16,987 bases of DNA from Treponema sp. (GTDB taxonomy: Bacteria > Spirochaetota > Spirochaetia > Treponematales > Treponemataceae): contig JAFPCT010000203.1 in the NCBI GenBank assembly GCA_017390125.1, positions 1-16,987 on the forward strand, in the 5' to 3' direction. Made by a program: the position numbers and the translations under genes. The notes beneath the pieces were generated by a model. The model searched no databases. It saw nothing but the letters and a program-made list of their open reading frames with translations, and was not told where the DNA came from. This document shows positions 1-6,137 of the stretch, piece by piece (the stretch's first letter is position 1; each line of letters opens with the position of its first letter).

Positions 1-636
1 CTTGCATTCTACAAATCCGTACTCGCTCAGAAGATTTGTCACGTAAACGTCGTTTTCCTCAACAGGGATTGCCTTTGTAATCACATTCACAGTACATACC
101 CCGCAGAAAAAAACTTTTTTTCCGGTCTCGCGGACAGCAGAAAGATACCTGTCGTAATATCCCTTCCCCCTGCCAAGCCGGTCACCGTTCAAGTTGAAGG
201 CAAGTCCGGGAACAAGAAAAGCCGAGCCGTCAGGAATTTTATCTACAGGCGCCACCGGGCAGGAAGCGGAAGGCTCACGGATTTTATATGGATTGTCTGT
301 TGAAAAATCAGAATTAAGATTTTCCACAAGATAAAAATCCATTTCGCTTGTCCCCGGTTTCATGCGTGGAAGATAGAGCTTTTTTCCGTCAGCAACAGTT
401 CTTTCCATTACAGCCTTAAGGTCAATCTCATCGCTCATTGCCATGTAGGCAAAAACAGCAGGCGCATTTTTATATATGTCAGAATTTAAAAAATAAGAGG
501 CAACCGATTTCGCCATCTCACAGGCAAGATTTGAATCAGAAAAAAGATCCTTTAACATAAGCTTTGCCCTTTTTCGCAGAAGTTTCTTACGTTCCGTAAG
601 CGAAAGCAGGGCAAGTCCTTCATCACCGCAGCTCAT
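1..636 (-). CDS. 5-formyltetrahydrofolate cyclo-ligase (MTHFS), 3' end outside window
   Basis: This gene is partial. It is open for 212 codons from an ATG at 636-634 to the left edge, with no stop. The product is expected to be the cytoplasmic enzyme that uses ATP to convert 5-formyl-THF to 5,10-methenyl-THF in one-carbon metabolism. The call rests on the family signature near residues 142-164: PGLAF, then GDRLGRGKGYYDRYL, matching the usual PG.AFD..G.RLGYGGGYYDR pattern. A basic N-terminal helix (ERKKLLRKRAK, residues 15-25) fits the ATP-binding region. Family members are about 180-200 residues, so little should be missing beyond the last visible residues (VTNLLSEYGFVECK). The start overlaps the exoA stop as ATGA, with a good SD (AGGTGG at 644-649), so it is probably co-transcribed and translationally coupled with exoA. 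I am confident of the family. The exact C-terminus cannot be seen. Confidence 0.93.
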   Translation of the reverse strand, partial: MSCGDEGLALLSLTERKKLLRKRAKLMLKDLFSDSNLACEMAKSVASYFLNSDIYKNAPAVFAYMAMSDEIDLKAVMERTVADGKKLYLPRMKPGTSEMDFYLVENLNSDFSTDNPYKIREPSASCPVAPVDKIPDGSAFLVPGLAFNLNGDRLGRGKGYYDRYLSAVRETGKKVFFCGVCTVNVITKAIPVEENDVYVTNLLSEYGFVECK

Positions 637-1406
637 TCAACTTCCACCTGTATCGGACAATGATCAGAACCTGTTACAGAATCCAGAATCACTGAGCTTT
701 TTACGGCAGGCAGAAAAGATTCGTTCACGCACTGATAGTCAATGCGCCATCCGATGTTCTTTTCCCTTGCATGAAAACGATAGCTCCACCAGGTATATTT
801 CTTCTCTTCTTTGCAGAAATGCCTGAAAGTATCTGCATAGCCGGATGAAGTAAATGTATCCATCCATGCCCGCTCTTCCGGCAGATAGCCCGCGTTGTGC
901 TCATTTGATTTAGGATTAGCAAGATCAATAGGTTTATGGGCAATGTTGTAGTCTCCGCAAAGAACAATATTAAAACCGTCCTTTACAAGCTGACCGCATT
1001 TTTCAAGCATCGCATTACAGAACGCAAGCTTGTAATCAAGGCGGGCACCGGCATCCTGACTGTTAGGAAAATATGCAGAAATAACGGCAAGCTTTCCAAA
1101 CTTTGCGATAGTAACCCGGCCTTCGTCATCAAATTCCGAAATTCCCATTGTCTCAACGCTGTCAGGTTTTATGCGGGTATAAACGGCTGTTCCTGAATAG
1201 CCCGGCTTAACGGCACTTGAAAAATATGTATAGTAAACTCGTCCGTCTGCACTGACAGGATTTTTAAGTTCTTCTGAAAGCTGTTCCGGCTTTGCCTTAG
1301 TTTCCTGAATACATATTACATCTGCGTCCGAAGCAGTCACCCAGTCGACAAAACCTTTTTTTTCTACGGCCCTGATGCCGTTAACGTTCCAAGAGATAAT
1401 TTTCAT
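633..1406 (-). CDS. exoA: Exodeoxyribonuclease III (ExoIII/Xth family AP endonuclease)
   Basis: This is a 257-residue enzyme of the endonuclease/exonuclease/phosphatase fold. It cleaves 5' of abasic sites and degrades 3' ends in base-excision repair in the cytoplasm. All family motifs are visible in order: WNVNGIRA at 6-13, the metal-binding Glu in CIQET (E35), the Tyr of AYFPN (Y112), GDYN with D152 and N154, the WRIDY block near 220-224, and the terminal SDHCP with catalytic D248-H249. Length is normal. The start is firmly fixed because MKIISWNVNG is the first strand of the fold and no later start would keep it. No SD precedes it. An extended -10 (TGC-TATACT) ends six bases before the ATG, so the mRNA may be leaderless. 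Its stop overlaps the start of the cyclo-ligase gene by four bases. Confidence 0.97.
   Translation of the reverse strand: MKIISWNVNGIRAVEKKGFVDWVTASDADVICIQETKAKPEQLSEELKNPVSADGRVYYTYFSSAVKPGYSGTAVYTRIKPDSVETMGISEFDDEGRVTIAKFGKLAVISAYFPNSQDAGARLDYKLAFCNAMLEKCGQLVKDGFNIVLCGDYNIAHKPIDLANPKSNEHNAGYLPEERAWMDTFTSSGYADTFRHFCKEEKKYTWWSYRFHAREKNIGWRIDYQCVNESFLPAVKSSVILDSVTGSDHCPIQVEVE
644..649 (-). promoter_or_regulatory. Shine-Dalgarno site of the cyclo-ligase gene
   Basis: On the minus strand AGGTGG lies 7 bases before the ATG at 636. It supports that start and lies inside the 3' end of exoA, as expected for coupled translation across the ATGA overlap. Confidence 0.7.
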
Positions 1407-1412
1407 GAATGA

Positions 1413-1421
1413 AGTATAGCA
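1413..1421 (-). promoter_or_regulatory. Extended -10 promoter of exoA, placing the transcription start at the ATG
   Basis: On the minus strand the bases read TGC then TATACT (1418-1413), followed by six bases and the ATG at 1406. There is no convincing -35: the expected place is a T-run from the A-tract at 1435-1441. The TGn element can compensate for this. A normal start seven bases below the hexamer would be the A of the ATG. Confidence 0.6.
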
Positions 1422-1452
1422 CTAATGCAGGGAGAAAAAAAGAGTTTTTGAT

Positions 1453-1467
1453 GTTCAAAACCTGCAG
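1453..1467 (+). repeat. Inverted copy of the tRNA-Asn T-arm
   Basis: GTTCAAAACCTGCAG here on the plus strand is identical to 15 bases of the tRNA on the minus strand (1542-1528), covering the T-loop and the 3' side of the T-stem. The two copies flank the tRNA terminator in opposite orientation. Confidence 0.7.
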
Positions 1468-1487
1468 TGCTATTATTCTTCGGGCAT

Positions 1488-1518
1488 AAAAAAAGCCTTT
1501 CCAATTTGGAAAGGCTTT
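1488..1518 (-). terminator. Rho-independent terminator of tRNA-Asn
   Basis: The arms aaagcctttcc (1492-1502) and ggaaaggcttt (1508-1518) are perfectly complementary. They form an 11-12 bp stem with a 3-5 base loop. On the minus strand the stem is followed by seven Ts (A-run at 1488-1494), starting three bases after the tRNA 3' end. On the plus strand there is no T-run beyond the stem's own TTT, so the terminator works for the tRNA direction only. Confidence 0.9.
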
Positions 1519-1521
1519 AAG

Positions 1522-1594
1522 CGGCTGCTGCAGGTTTTGAACCTGCGACACATGGATTAACAGTCCATTGCTCTACCAGCTGAGCTAAGCAACC
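1522..1594 (-). tRNA. tRNA-Asn (anticodon GUU)
   Basis: The 73-base cloverleaf reads from 1594 down to 1522. The acceptor stem GGTTGCT pairs with AGCAGCC with one G-U pair. The D-arm region is AGCTCAGCTGGTAGAGC. The anticodon loop is CTGTTAA with anticodon GTT, which reads AAC/AAU. The T-arm is GCAGG-TTCAAAA-CCTGC. The discriminator base is G, as usual for tRNA-Asn. The 3' CCA is not encoded (GCTT follows), so it must be added by nucleotidyltransferase. The gene stands alone with its own promoter and terminator. Confidence 0.97.
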
Positions 1595-1618
1595 ATTTAT
1601 TCTTGCGAATGTGCTAGT

Positions 1619-1647
1619 AATATATACTTTTGCACGAGTTGTGTCAA
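1619..1647 (-). promoter_or_regulatory. Sigma70 promoter of tRNA-Asn
   Basis: On the minus strand there is a perfect -35 TTGACA (1647-1642), a 17-base spacer and the -10 TATATT (1624-1619). Transcription should start near 1612, giving a 5' leader of about 18 bases for RNase P to remove. Confidence 0.88.
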
Positions 1648-1657
1648 CTGGTCACAA
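1639..1657. repeat. Imperfect palindrome over the -35 of the tRNA-Asn promoter
   Basis: On the minus strand TTGTG and CACAA are separated by nine bases, several of which are also symmetric. The TTGACA -35 lies inside it. The outline is like a Crp/Fnr operator but with one extra base between the half-sites. Confidence 0.3.
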
Positions 1658-1675
1658 TGGATTTTTTAAAATTTA

Positions 1676-4600
1676 TTAATTTTTTTCAAGAATAAATTCT
1701 ACGCGGCGGTTCTTCCAGTTGTTGTCCTTATCCTTGTAGTCAACGACAAGTTCTGTACCACCCTTACCTTCTGTAGAAAGGCGGCTTGCAGCAACGCCCT
1801 TCTTAACAAGGTAATCTTTAACGTATTCAGCACGCTTTCCAGAAAGAGGTATAAGGGCAGGTCCCCAAAGTTTCGGGTTGTCCTCTGTCTCTTCCGCTTC
1901 GTTGTCTGTAAGGCGGTTGGCGTGACCAACTACCGTTACCTTGTAATCCTTGAACTTGTTGAGAATCTCGGCAACACGCTTAAGAACGCGCTCGTTGTTC
2001 TTTGCGATTTCCGGCTCAATTCCGTTGCTTACTTCATCTTTTGTCTTGAAGTCTGCGTTATCGCTGCGGAATATGATAGAAGGAACTGCCATCTTCAATA
2101 CATCGCCGTCACGGACAACAAGAACGTCTACCTGAATTTCTCCGGTAACTGTGCTTGTCATGCCCAGTGTATCTGTAACTGTGAATACATAAGGGTAATC
2201 AGTTGCAGACTGTACGCGCTCAGCAAATCCGCGGGCATTCTTCTGAGTGTTACTCAAACCGTCCCAAACAATGCGCTCTGTGATTGCTGAAGCTCCTGCT
2301 GTCTGCCAGAAAACATTGCCTTGTGGATCCTTGATTACAAAAGACCATGACTTGAACATAGCCTTTGAGGAACCTGTAAGCTTGATGAACAGGTCATCGT
2401 CTGTACCGTCGTTATCCGGACTGAAGTATTCAGGAGCTGTCTTTACAGAAAGCTGCGGAGGAATTGCAGTACAGATGAACGGAGCAGAAACAGAATTAAC
2501 CTTGTTTCCCTTCTTGTAAGAAACATCAAGAGTTCCGGTAAACGTACCTTCTGCTACATTACCTTCGCTTGTAAGACCGTCCCAGGTAATCGTTGCAGGA
2601 AGATTTGCGCTGTCTTTTTCTGACCAGCTGCGAACAGAAGTTCCGTTCTCGCTTCTGATGTCAAAGTGCCATGCAAGGATTCCGTCAGGTACAGAAGCAC
2701 GAATGTCAAATTTCTGTGTCTCAAATTTAGAGTCCCCGTTAGGAGAGATTCCTTCCTCTTCAGCAGTGATATAAATCTTTGTCTCGCGGCTGTCGAGGGT
2801 AAGGTTCTTCAATGAAGTTGAGAATGAGTTTCCTGCATCGTCAGTTGAAGAAATTACAATAGAATATATTCCGTCCGGAACTTTGTTACCAGTTTCGTCA
2901 GAGCCATCCCATACGAATTCGTCTTTTGCAGCTGTGCGTACTTTTCCATGCCATGTGAATGTCTTAACAGTTTTTCCGGCTGCAGAACGAACTTCTGCTT
3001 TCCAGAGTTTTTCGTCTGTGCATTTTGAAACTGAAACCGGGATATTGTTCTGGCTTGAAGCACCGTCCAAGCTGAAGATTGACCACGGCGCTGTTGCCTC
3101 AAGATAAGGAGGAACTGTATCAAGCTCAAAAGACTGTGTCTTTACAGAAGCAGAAGAACCGTTTGTTGTTGTAATGGCAAGAGATGCTGAATAATTGCCG
3201 TCCTTGCAAATAATGCCTGAGTCATCTTTTCCATCCCAGAGGAATGAAGACGGAAGGCTGCTGCTTCCGGAGAATGTCTTAACTGTCTTGTCTGCAGAAT
3301 CCTTTACGACAAGCTTGTATTCCGAAATACCGGAAACGTCTTTCAATATAGGTGTAAATGTAATTGTATCTTTTACTTTGTTTCCGTTAGGACTGAATGC
3401 AGACTCACTTGCAGAAAGAAGGATTGAAGCTTCTTTTGTATCAAGTGTGAAGTCATCAGCACTTACGCAGACACCTTTGTTTCCGGCAAGGTCAACTGCC
3501 GAAAGTTCGAACAAGTATTTTGCGTCTGCGGCAAGTTTTCCTGTTCCGTCAAATCCGCTCCATACAATTGATTCCGGCAGGTACTGACCGAAATGATATT
3601 CTCGGACAACGGCACCGGTTTCCGCATTGTAAATGCGTCCTTTCCATGAAGGAACTGCCGCATATTTTCCAGCAGCTTCATCAAGCAATGAAATAGTTAC
3701 GTCAGGTTTTCCGGCACCACCAAAGATTCTGTTCGAGATGCCAATCTGAGCAGAAGGCTTTGTCGTATCCATAACGAATTCAGGAGACTTAAGCTCTGCA
3801 GGAACGTAACCGTTCAGGTAAGATGCATTTACTACAGCCTGATATCTTCCCTGAGGGATAAGCTTTCCGGACTCATCTGTTCCGTCAAATACGATTTCTG
3901 ACGGCGGAAGAGCCGAATTGCTCTGGTTGTATTCTTTGTAGACTTTTCCAGATTCATCTATGATTGCCACAGACCATGCTGTAAGCTTGTTTCCGGAATC
4001 TTCCTTTGGAACAGGAATTGTAACCTCAAGAGTAATGTCCTTGAGCTCTGAATCTGTCCGAGGAGAAAAATATCTGCTTCCGATAAGCTTGATATTTGTG
4101 GCAGGCTTTTCGGCAGAATAAATGATATTCGAAATTGATGCGCTGGCTGAGTTTCCGGCACGGTCAACTGCACTGATTTCATAAGAGTAGACACCGTCCG
4201 GAACCTGATGGCTCATGTCGTCCGAACCGTTCCACTTGAAGTTCTGCGGCTCGCCGTCGTTCCAGTACAATGTGCGGACTACATTACCAAGAGTATTCTT
4301 GAATACACCTGTCCATTTGTCTTCTTTTGAACCTGACTGACGAACAAGGAAATCGGCTTTCGCACCTTCACCAAAAATTTTGTCCGCAGGGTTTGAAAGA
4401 GTGATTACAGGAGCCTGTGTATCAACTACAACAATGAATTTGTCAGTTTTACCTTCATTGTCCTGGTCATCCCGGGCAACAAAGTAATAGTAGTAAGTTC
4501 CGTCCGGAGCATATTCACCATTGTCCATGGCTCCGTTCCAGATTACCGACGAAGGAATTTCAGCTCCCTTTTTTGGAGTAGCAAGCTGTTTCAAAAATCC

Positions 4601-4846
4601 CTTTACGTTTACGCGGGTCGGAAGAGCAACTTTGTTTCCGATTCTGCGGACAACATTTCCTTTTGCATCTTCAACCACAAGTTCCCATGATTTTACGAAA
4701 TGGCGGTCAGAAATCTTCAGCGGAATTTCCAGCTGGTCCTGAACACCGTCGTTGTTCGGGGAAATGTACTTTGTCTCTCCGAAAGCCGCAAGAGGCATCA
4801 TAATGGAAAGAGAGAGCATGACAGTAAAAAAGCGTCTGTTTTTCAT
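1676..4846 (-). CDS. Exported protein with eight FlgD-type Ig-like repeats and a C-terminal OmpA peptidoglycan-binding domain
   Basis: The product is 1056 residues from the ATG at 4846. That start gives a clean signal peptide (MKNRRFF, then a hydrophobic stretch to AAFG at about residue 23) and an SD GGAG five bases upstream. An in-frame ATG at 4885 would put 13 hydrophilic residues ahead of the signal and overlap the previous gene. Eight W[ND]G-type units recur every 102-114 residues (near 103, 205, 319, 429, 537, 645, 755 and 860), with FlgD Ig-like patterns such as WDGxDxxGxxxPDGxY. Odd units open with SPNxDG-like motifs, while units 2, 4 and 6 end in DxAGN. The last ~135 residues are an OmpA-C domain: GHAN near 974, LSGKRAEYV near 1001-1009, NRRVEF near 1046-1051. 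The likely role is a long periplasmic tether from the outer membrane or an envelope complex to peptidoglycan. It lies 26 bases downstream of a barrel gene. No terminator is visible after it. Confidence 0.85.
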   Translation of the reverse strand: MKNRRFFTVMLSLSIMMPLAAFGETKYISPNNDGVQDQLEIPLKISDRHFVKSWELVVEDAKGNVVRRIGNKVALPTRVNVKGFLKQLATPKKGAEIPSSVIWNGAMDNGEYAPDGTYYYYFVARDDQDNEGKTDKFIVVVDTQAPVITLSNPADKIFGEGAKADFLVRQSGSKEDKWTGVFKNTLGNVVRTLYWNDGEPQNFKWNGSDDMSHQVPDGVYSYEISAVDRAGNSASASISNIIYSAEKPATNIKLIGSRYFSPRTDSELKDITLEVTIPVPKEDSGNKLTAWSVAIIDESGKVYKEYNQSNSALPPSEIVFDGTDESGKLIPQGRYQAVVNASYLNGYVPAELKSPEFVMDTTKPSAQIGISNRIFGGAGKPDVTISLLDEAAGKYAAVPSWKGRIYNAETGAVVREYHFGQYLPESIVWSGFDGTGKLAADAKYLFELSAVDLAGNKGVCVSADDFTLDTKEASILLSASESAFSPNGNKVKDTITFTPILKDVSGISEYKLVVKDSADKTVKTFSGSSSLPSSFLWDGKDDSGIICKDGNYSASLAITTTNGSSASVKTQSFELDTVPPYLEATAPWSIFSLDGASSQNNIPVSVSKCTDEKLWKAEVRSAAGKTVKTFTWHGKVRTAAKDEFVWDGSDETGNKVPDGIYSIVISSTDDAGNSFSTSLKNLTLDSRETKIYITAEEEGISPNGDSKFETQKFDIRASVPDGILAWHFDIRSENGTSVRSWSEKDSANLPATITWDGLTSEGNVAEGTFTGTLDVSYKKGNKVNSVSAPFICTAIPPQLSVKTAPEYFSPDNDGTDDDLFIKLTGSSKAMFKSWSFVIKDPQGNVFWQTAGASAITERIVWDGLSNTQKNARGFAERVQSATDYPYVFTVTDTLGMTSTVTGEIQVDVLVVRDGDVLKMAVPSIIFRSDNADFKTKDEVSNGIEPEIAKNNERVLKRVAEILNKFKDYKVTVVGHANRLTDNEAEETEDNPKLWGPALIPLSGKRAEYVKDYLVKKGVAASRLSTEGKGGTELVVDYKDKDNNWKNRRVEFILEKN

Positions 4847-4851
4847 TTTTT

Positions 4852-4855
4852 CTCC
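4852..4855 (-). promoter_or_regulatory. Shine-Dalgarno site that decides the start of the Ig/OmpA gene
   Basis: On the minus strand GGAG lies five bases before the ATG at 4846. This supports the start that leaves a normal signal peptide, rather than the upstream in-frame ATG at 4885, which lies inside the preceding gene. Confidence 0.7.
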
Positions 4856-4872
4856 AATTCTATAAGCCTTTA

Positions 4873-6003
4873 TTAGTTGCCCCAAACCTGAATTGACGGA
4901 GCCTCTTCATCCGGTTTTCCGAATTTAAGGTTTGCGCCGGCTGAAACAACATGAATCTTTTCATACAGATTCTGGAATGCAAGAGATGATGTAAATTCGC
5001 TTTCATCCCAGCCTTTCTTCTTCATTGCTCCAGATTTGCCAGTCTTGATTGTCATTTTGTATCCAACGCCGATTGAAGGAGCTGAATGTTTTGCAGATTC
5101 CTTTGAAAGCTCATTCATATCAAGCGTGTATGCGGCACGGATGAAAAGATTGTCTTTTACAGACATCTGGTAACCGAAGTCAAAAACAGGAAGATATGCG
5201 TGAACAAGAGTGAAGTCAGCAGAAACACCGCCCTTCAAAAAATCTGTCTGGAATACTGTGAAAGCAGCGCCGGTTCTCAAAGTAAGGAATCCAGGGAAGT
5301 CGTCTGTATTGCTGTCCCCGTCAAAGTGATCCACGAGCTGTTCCCAGTAGTAAATTGAATTGAGAGGACAGTAAAGATGTTTTGCATAACCCCAGTCTTC
5401 CCAGTACTTGTGGCGGTCATTCTGGTCAAGGCCGTACTTTGTTCCGCTCATAGGCTTTCCAAGTCCAAGAACAGAAGCTCCGATACGGAAGTCCTTCATG
5501 AATCCAAGGCTGTCACGGCGGTAAAGGGCACCGATTTCAGTTCCCAAAGACCAGTCGCCGCTGTCACTCATAAGGAAGCCGCTGTATACGTTGGCACCTA
5601 CACTGATATTTTCTGTAACTTCCTTTGCAAGGCCGGCACGAATTGTAATTGTATTTCCCAAATCCATTTCCCTTATGTTGGAAAAAACACCCTGAACAAG
5701 ACCAGTGATTACAAACATATTGAGCGGAATGACTCCGCCTGTTTCAAAAGCAGCACCGCTGCCAATGAGTGCTGTCGCACCAAGATCAATCTGCGGACGG
5801 TCTTCAAATGCCGTGAGAGCAGGGTTGAAAGCAATAGATCCAGGCTGTGCGGAAAAAAGTCCGCCGCCAGCTGCAGAAGATGCAGATGTGAGCTGATATG
5901 GACTTGAAAGATTGTTAATATTCTGTCCACCAGCAGGCGGATTGTACGCAAACAAAGAAGCCGAGAGCCCCAGGAGCGCGGCAGCCAAAATCGATTTTTT
6001 CAT
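4873..6003 (-). CDS. Outer-membrane beta-barrel protein, UPF0164/FadL-PorV-like
   Basis: The product is 376 residues. It has a signal peptide (MKKSILAAALLGLSASLFA, cleavage expected before YNPP) and then alternating hydrophobic/polar strands with many Gly, Tyr and Phe residues, as in an outer-membrane barrel. Shortly after the signal comes GSIAFNPAL, with NPA at residues 60-62. This resembles the N-terminal NPA motif of FadL/PorV-type barrels and the UPF0164 proteins of treponemes. I recognise the pattern by eye only, so the subfamily is tentative. Function may be transport of hydrophobic substrates or acting as an outer-membrane assembly partner. It starts with a strong SD (GAGGTG at 6009-6014) and leads the Ig/OmpA gene, 26 bases away, which suggests the two proteins work together in the outer envelope. 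The gene end at 4873 is read from TAG/TAA in frame on the minus strand. Confidence 0.72.
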   Translation of the reverse strand: MKKSILAAALLGLSASLFAYNPPAGGQNINNLSSPYQLTSASSAAGGGLFSAQPGSIAFNPALTAFEDRPQIDLGATALIGSGAAFETGGVIPLNMFVITGLVQGVFSNIREMDLGNTITIRAGLAKEVTENISVGANVYSGFLMSDSGDWSLGTEIGALYRRDSLGFMKDFRIGASVLGLGKPMSGTKYGLDQNDRHKYWEDWGYAKHLYCPLNSIYYWEQLVDHFDGDSNTDDFPGFLTLRTGAAFTVFQTDFLKGGVSADFTLVHAYLPVFDFGYQMSVKDNLFIRAAYTLDMNELSKESAKHSAPSIGVGYKMTIKTGKSGAMKKKGWDESEFTSSLAFQNLYEKIHVVSAGANLKFGKPDEEAPSIQVWGN

Positions 6004-6054
6004 AAATTCACCTCTAAAATATTTCGGAAAAGCTCCCTAAATTATTTTGCTTCT

Positions 6055-6060
6055 ATTATA
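6055..6060 (-). promoter_or_regulatory. Possible -10 element of the barrel-Ig/OmpA operon
   Basis: On the minus strand TATAAT (6060-6055) lies in a very A/T-rich stretch. It would give a leader of about 45 bases containing the SD. No good -35 is found 16-18 bases upstream. A second reading, TTGATA (6072-6067) with CAAAAT (6049-6044), is also possible. The region holds a promoter, but I cannot settle which hexamers are used. Confidence 0.4.
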
Positions 6061-6087
6061 TAATATTATCAATTATTGTTCTATGGT

Positions 6088-6101
6088 TTGCCCGTCGGCA
6101 A
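6088..6101. repeat. Short inverted repeat in the divergent intergenic region
   Basis: TTGCC-CGTC-GGCAA forms 5-base arms and sits one base upstream of the -35 of the plus-strand gene at 6138. It is the only G/C-rich patch in this A/T-rich 134-base gap. It could be a regulator site or may have no role. Confidence 0.35.
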
Positions 6102-6102
6102 C

Positions 6103-6131
6103 TTGAACAGTAAAATAATTTTTATTAATAT
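6103..6131 (+). promoter_or_regulatory. Sigma70 promoter abutting the start codon of the 513-residue protein gene
   Basis: -35 TTGAAC (6103-6108), a 17-base spacer and -10 TAATAT (6126-6131) are followed by exactly six bases and the ATG at 6138. No SD lies between. The expected transcription start is the A of the ATG. Confidence 0.65.
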
Positions 6132-6137
6132 TAACCC

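Noticed and set aside
1658..1690. A/T-rich stretch after the Ig/OmpA stop as a terminator
   Set aside because: There is no G/C stem; the T and A runs alone do not make an intrinsic terminator.
4847..4885. Upstream in-frame ATG at 4885 as start of the Ig/OmpA protein
   Set aside because: It would add 13 hydrophilic residues before a normal signal peptide and overlap the previous gene; the ATG at 4846 has a GGAG five bases upstream.
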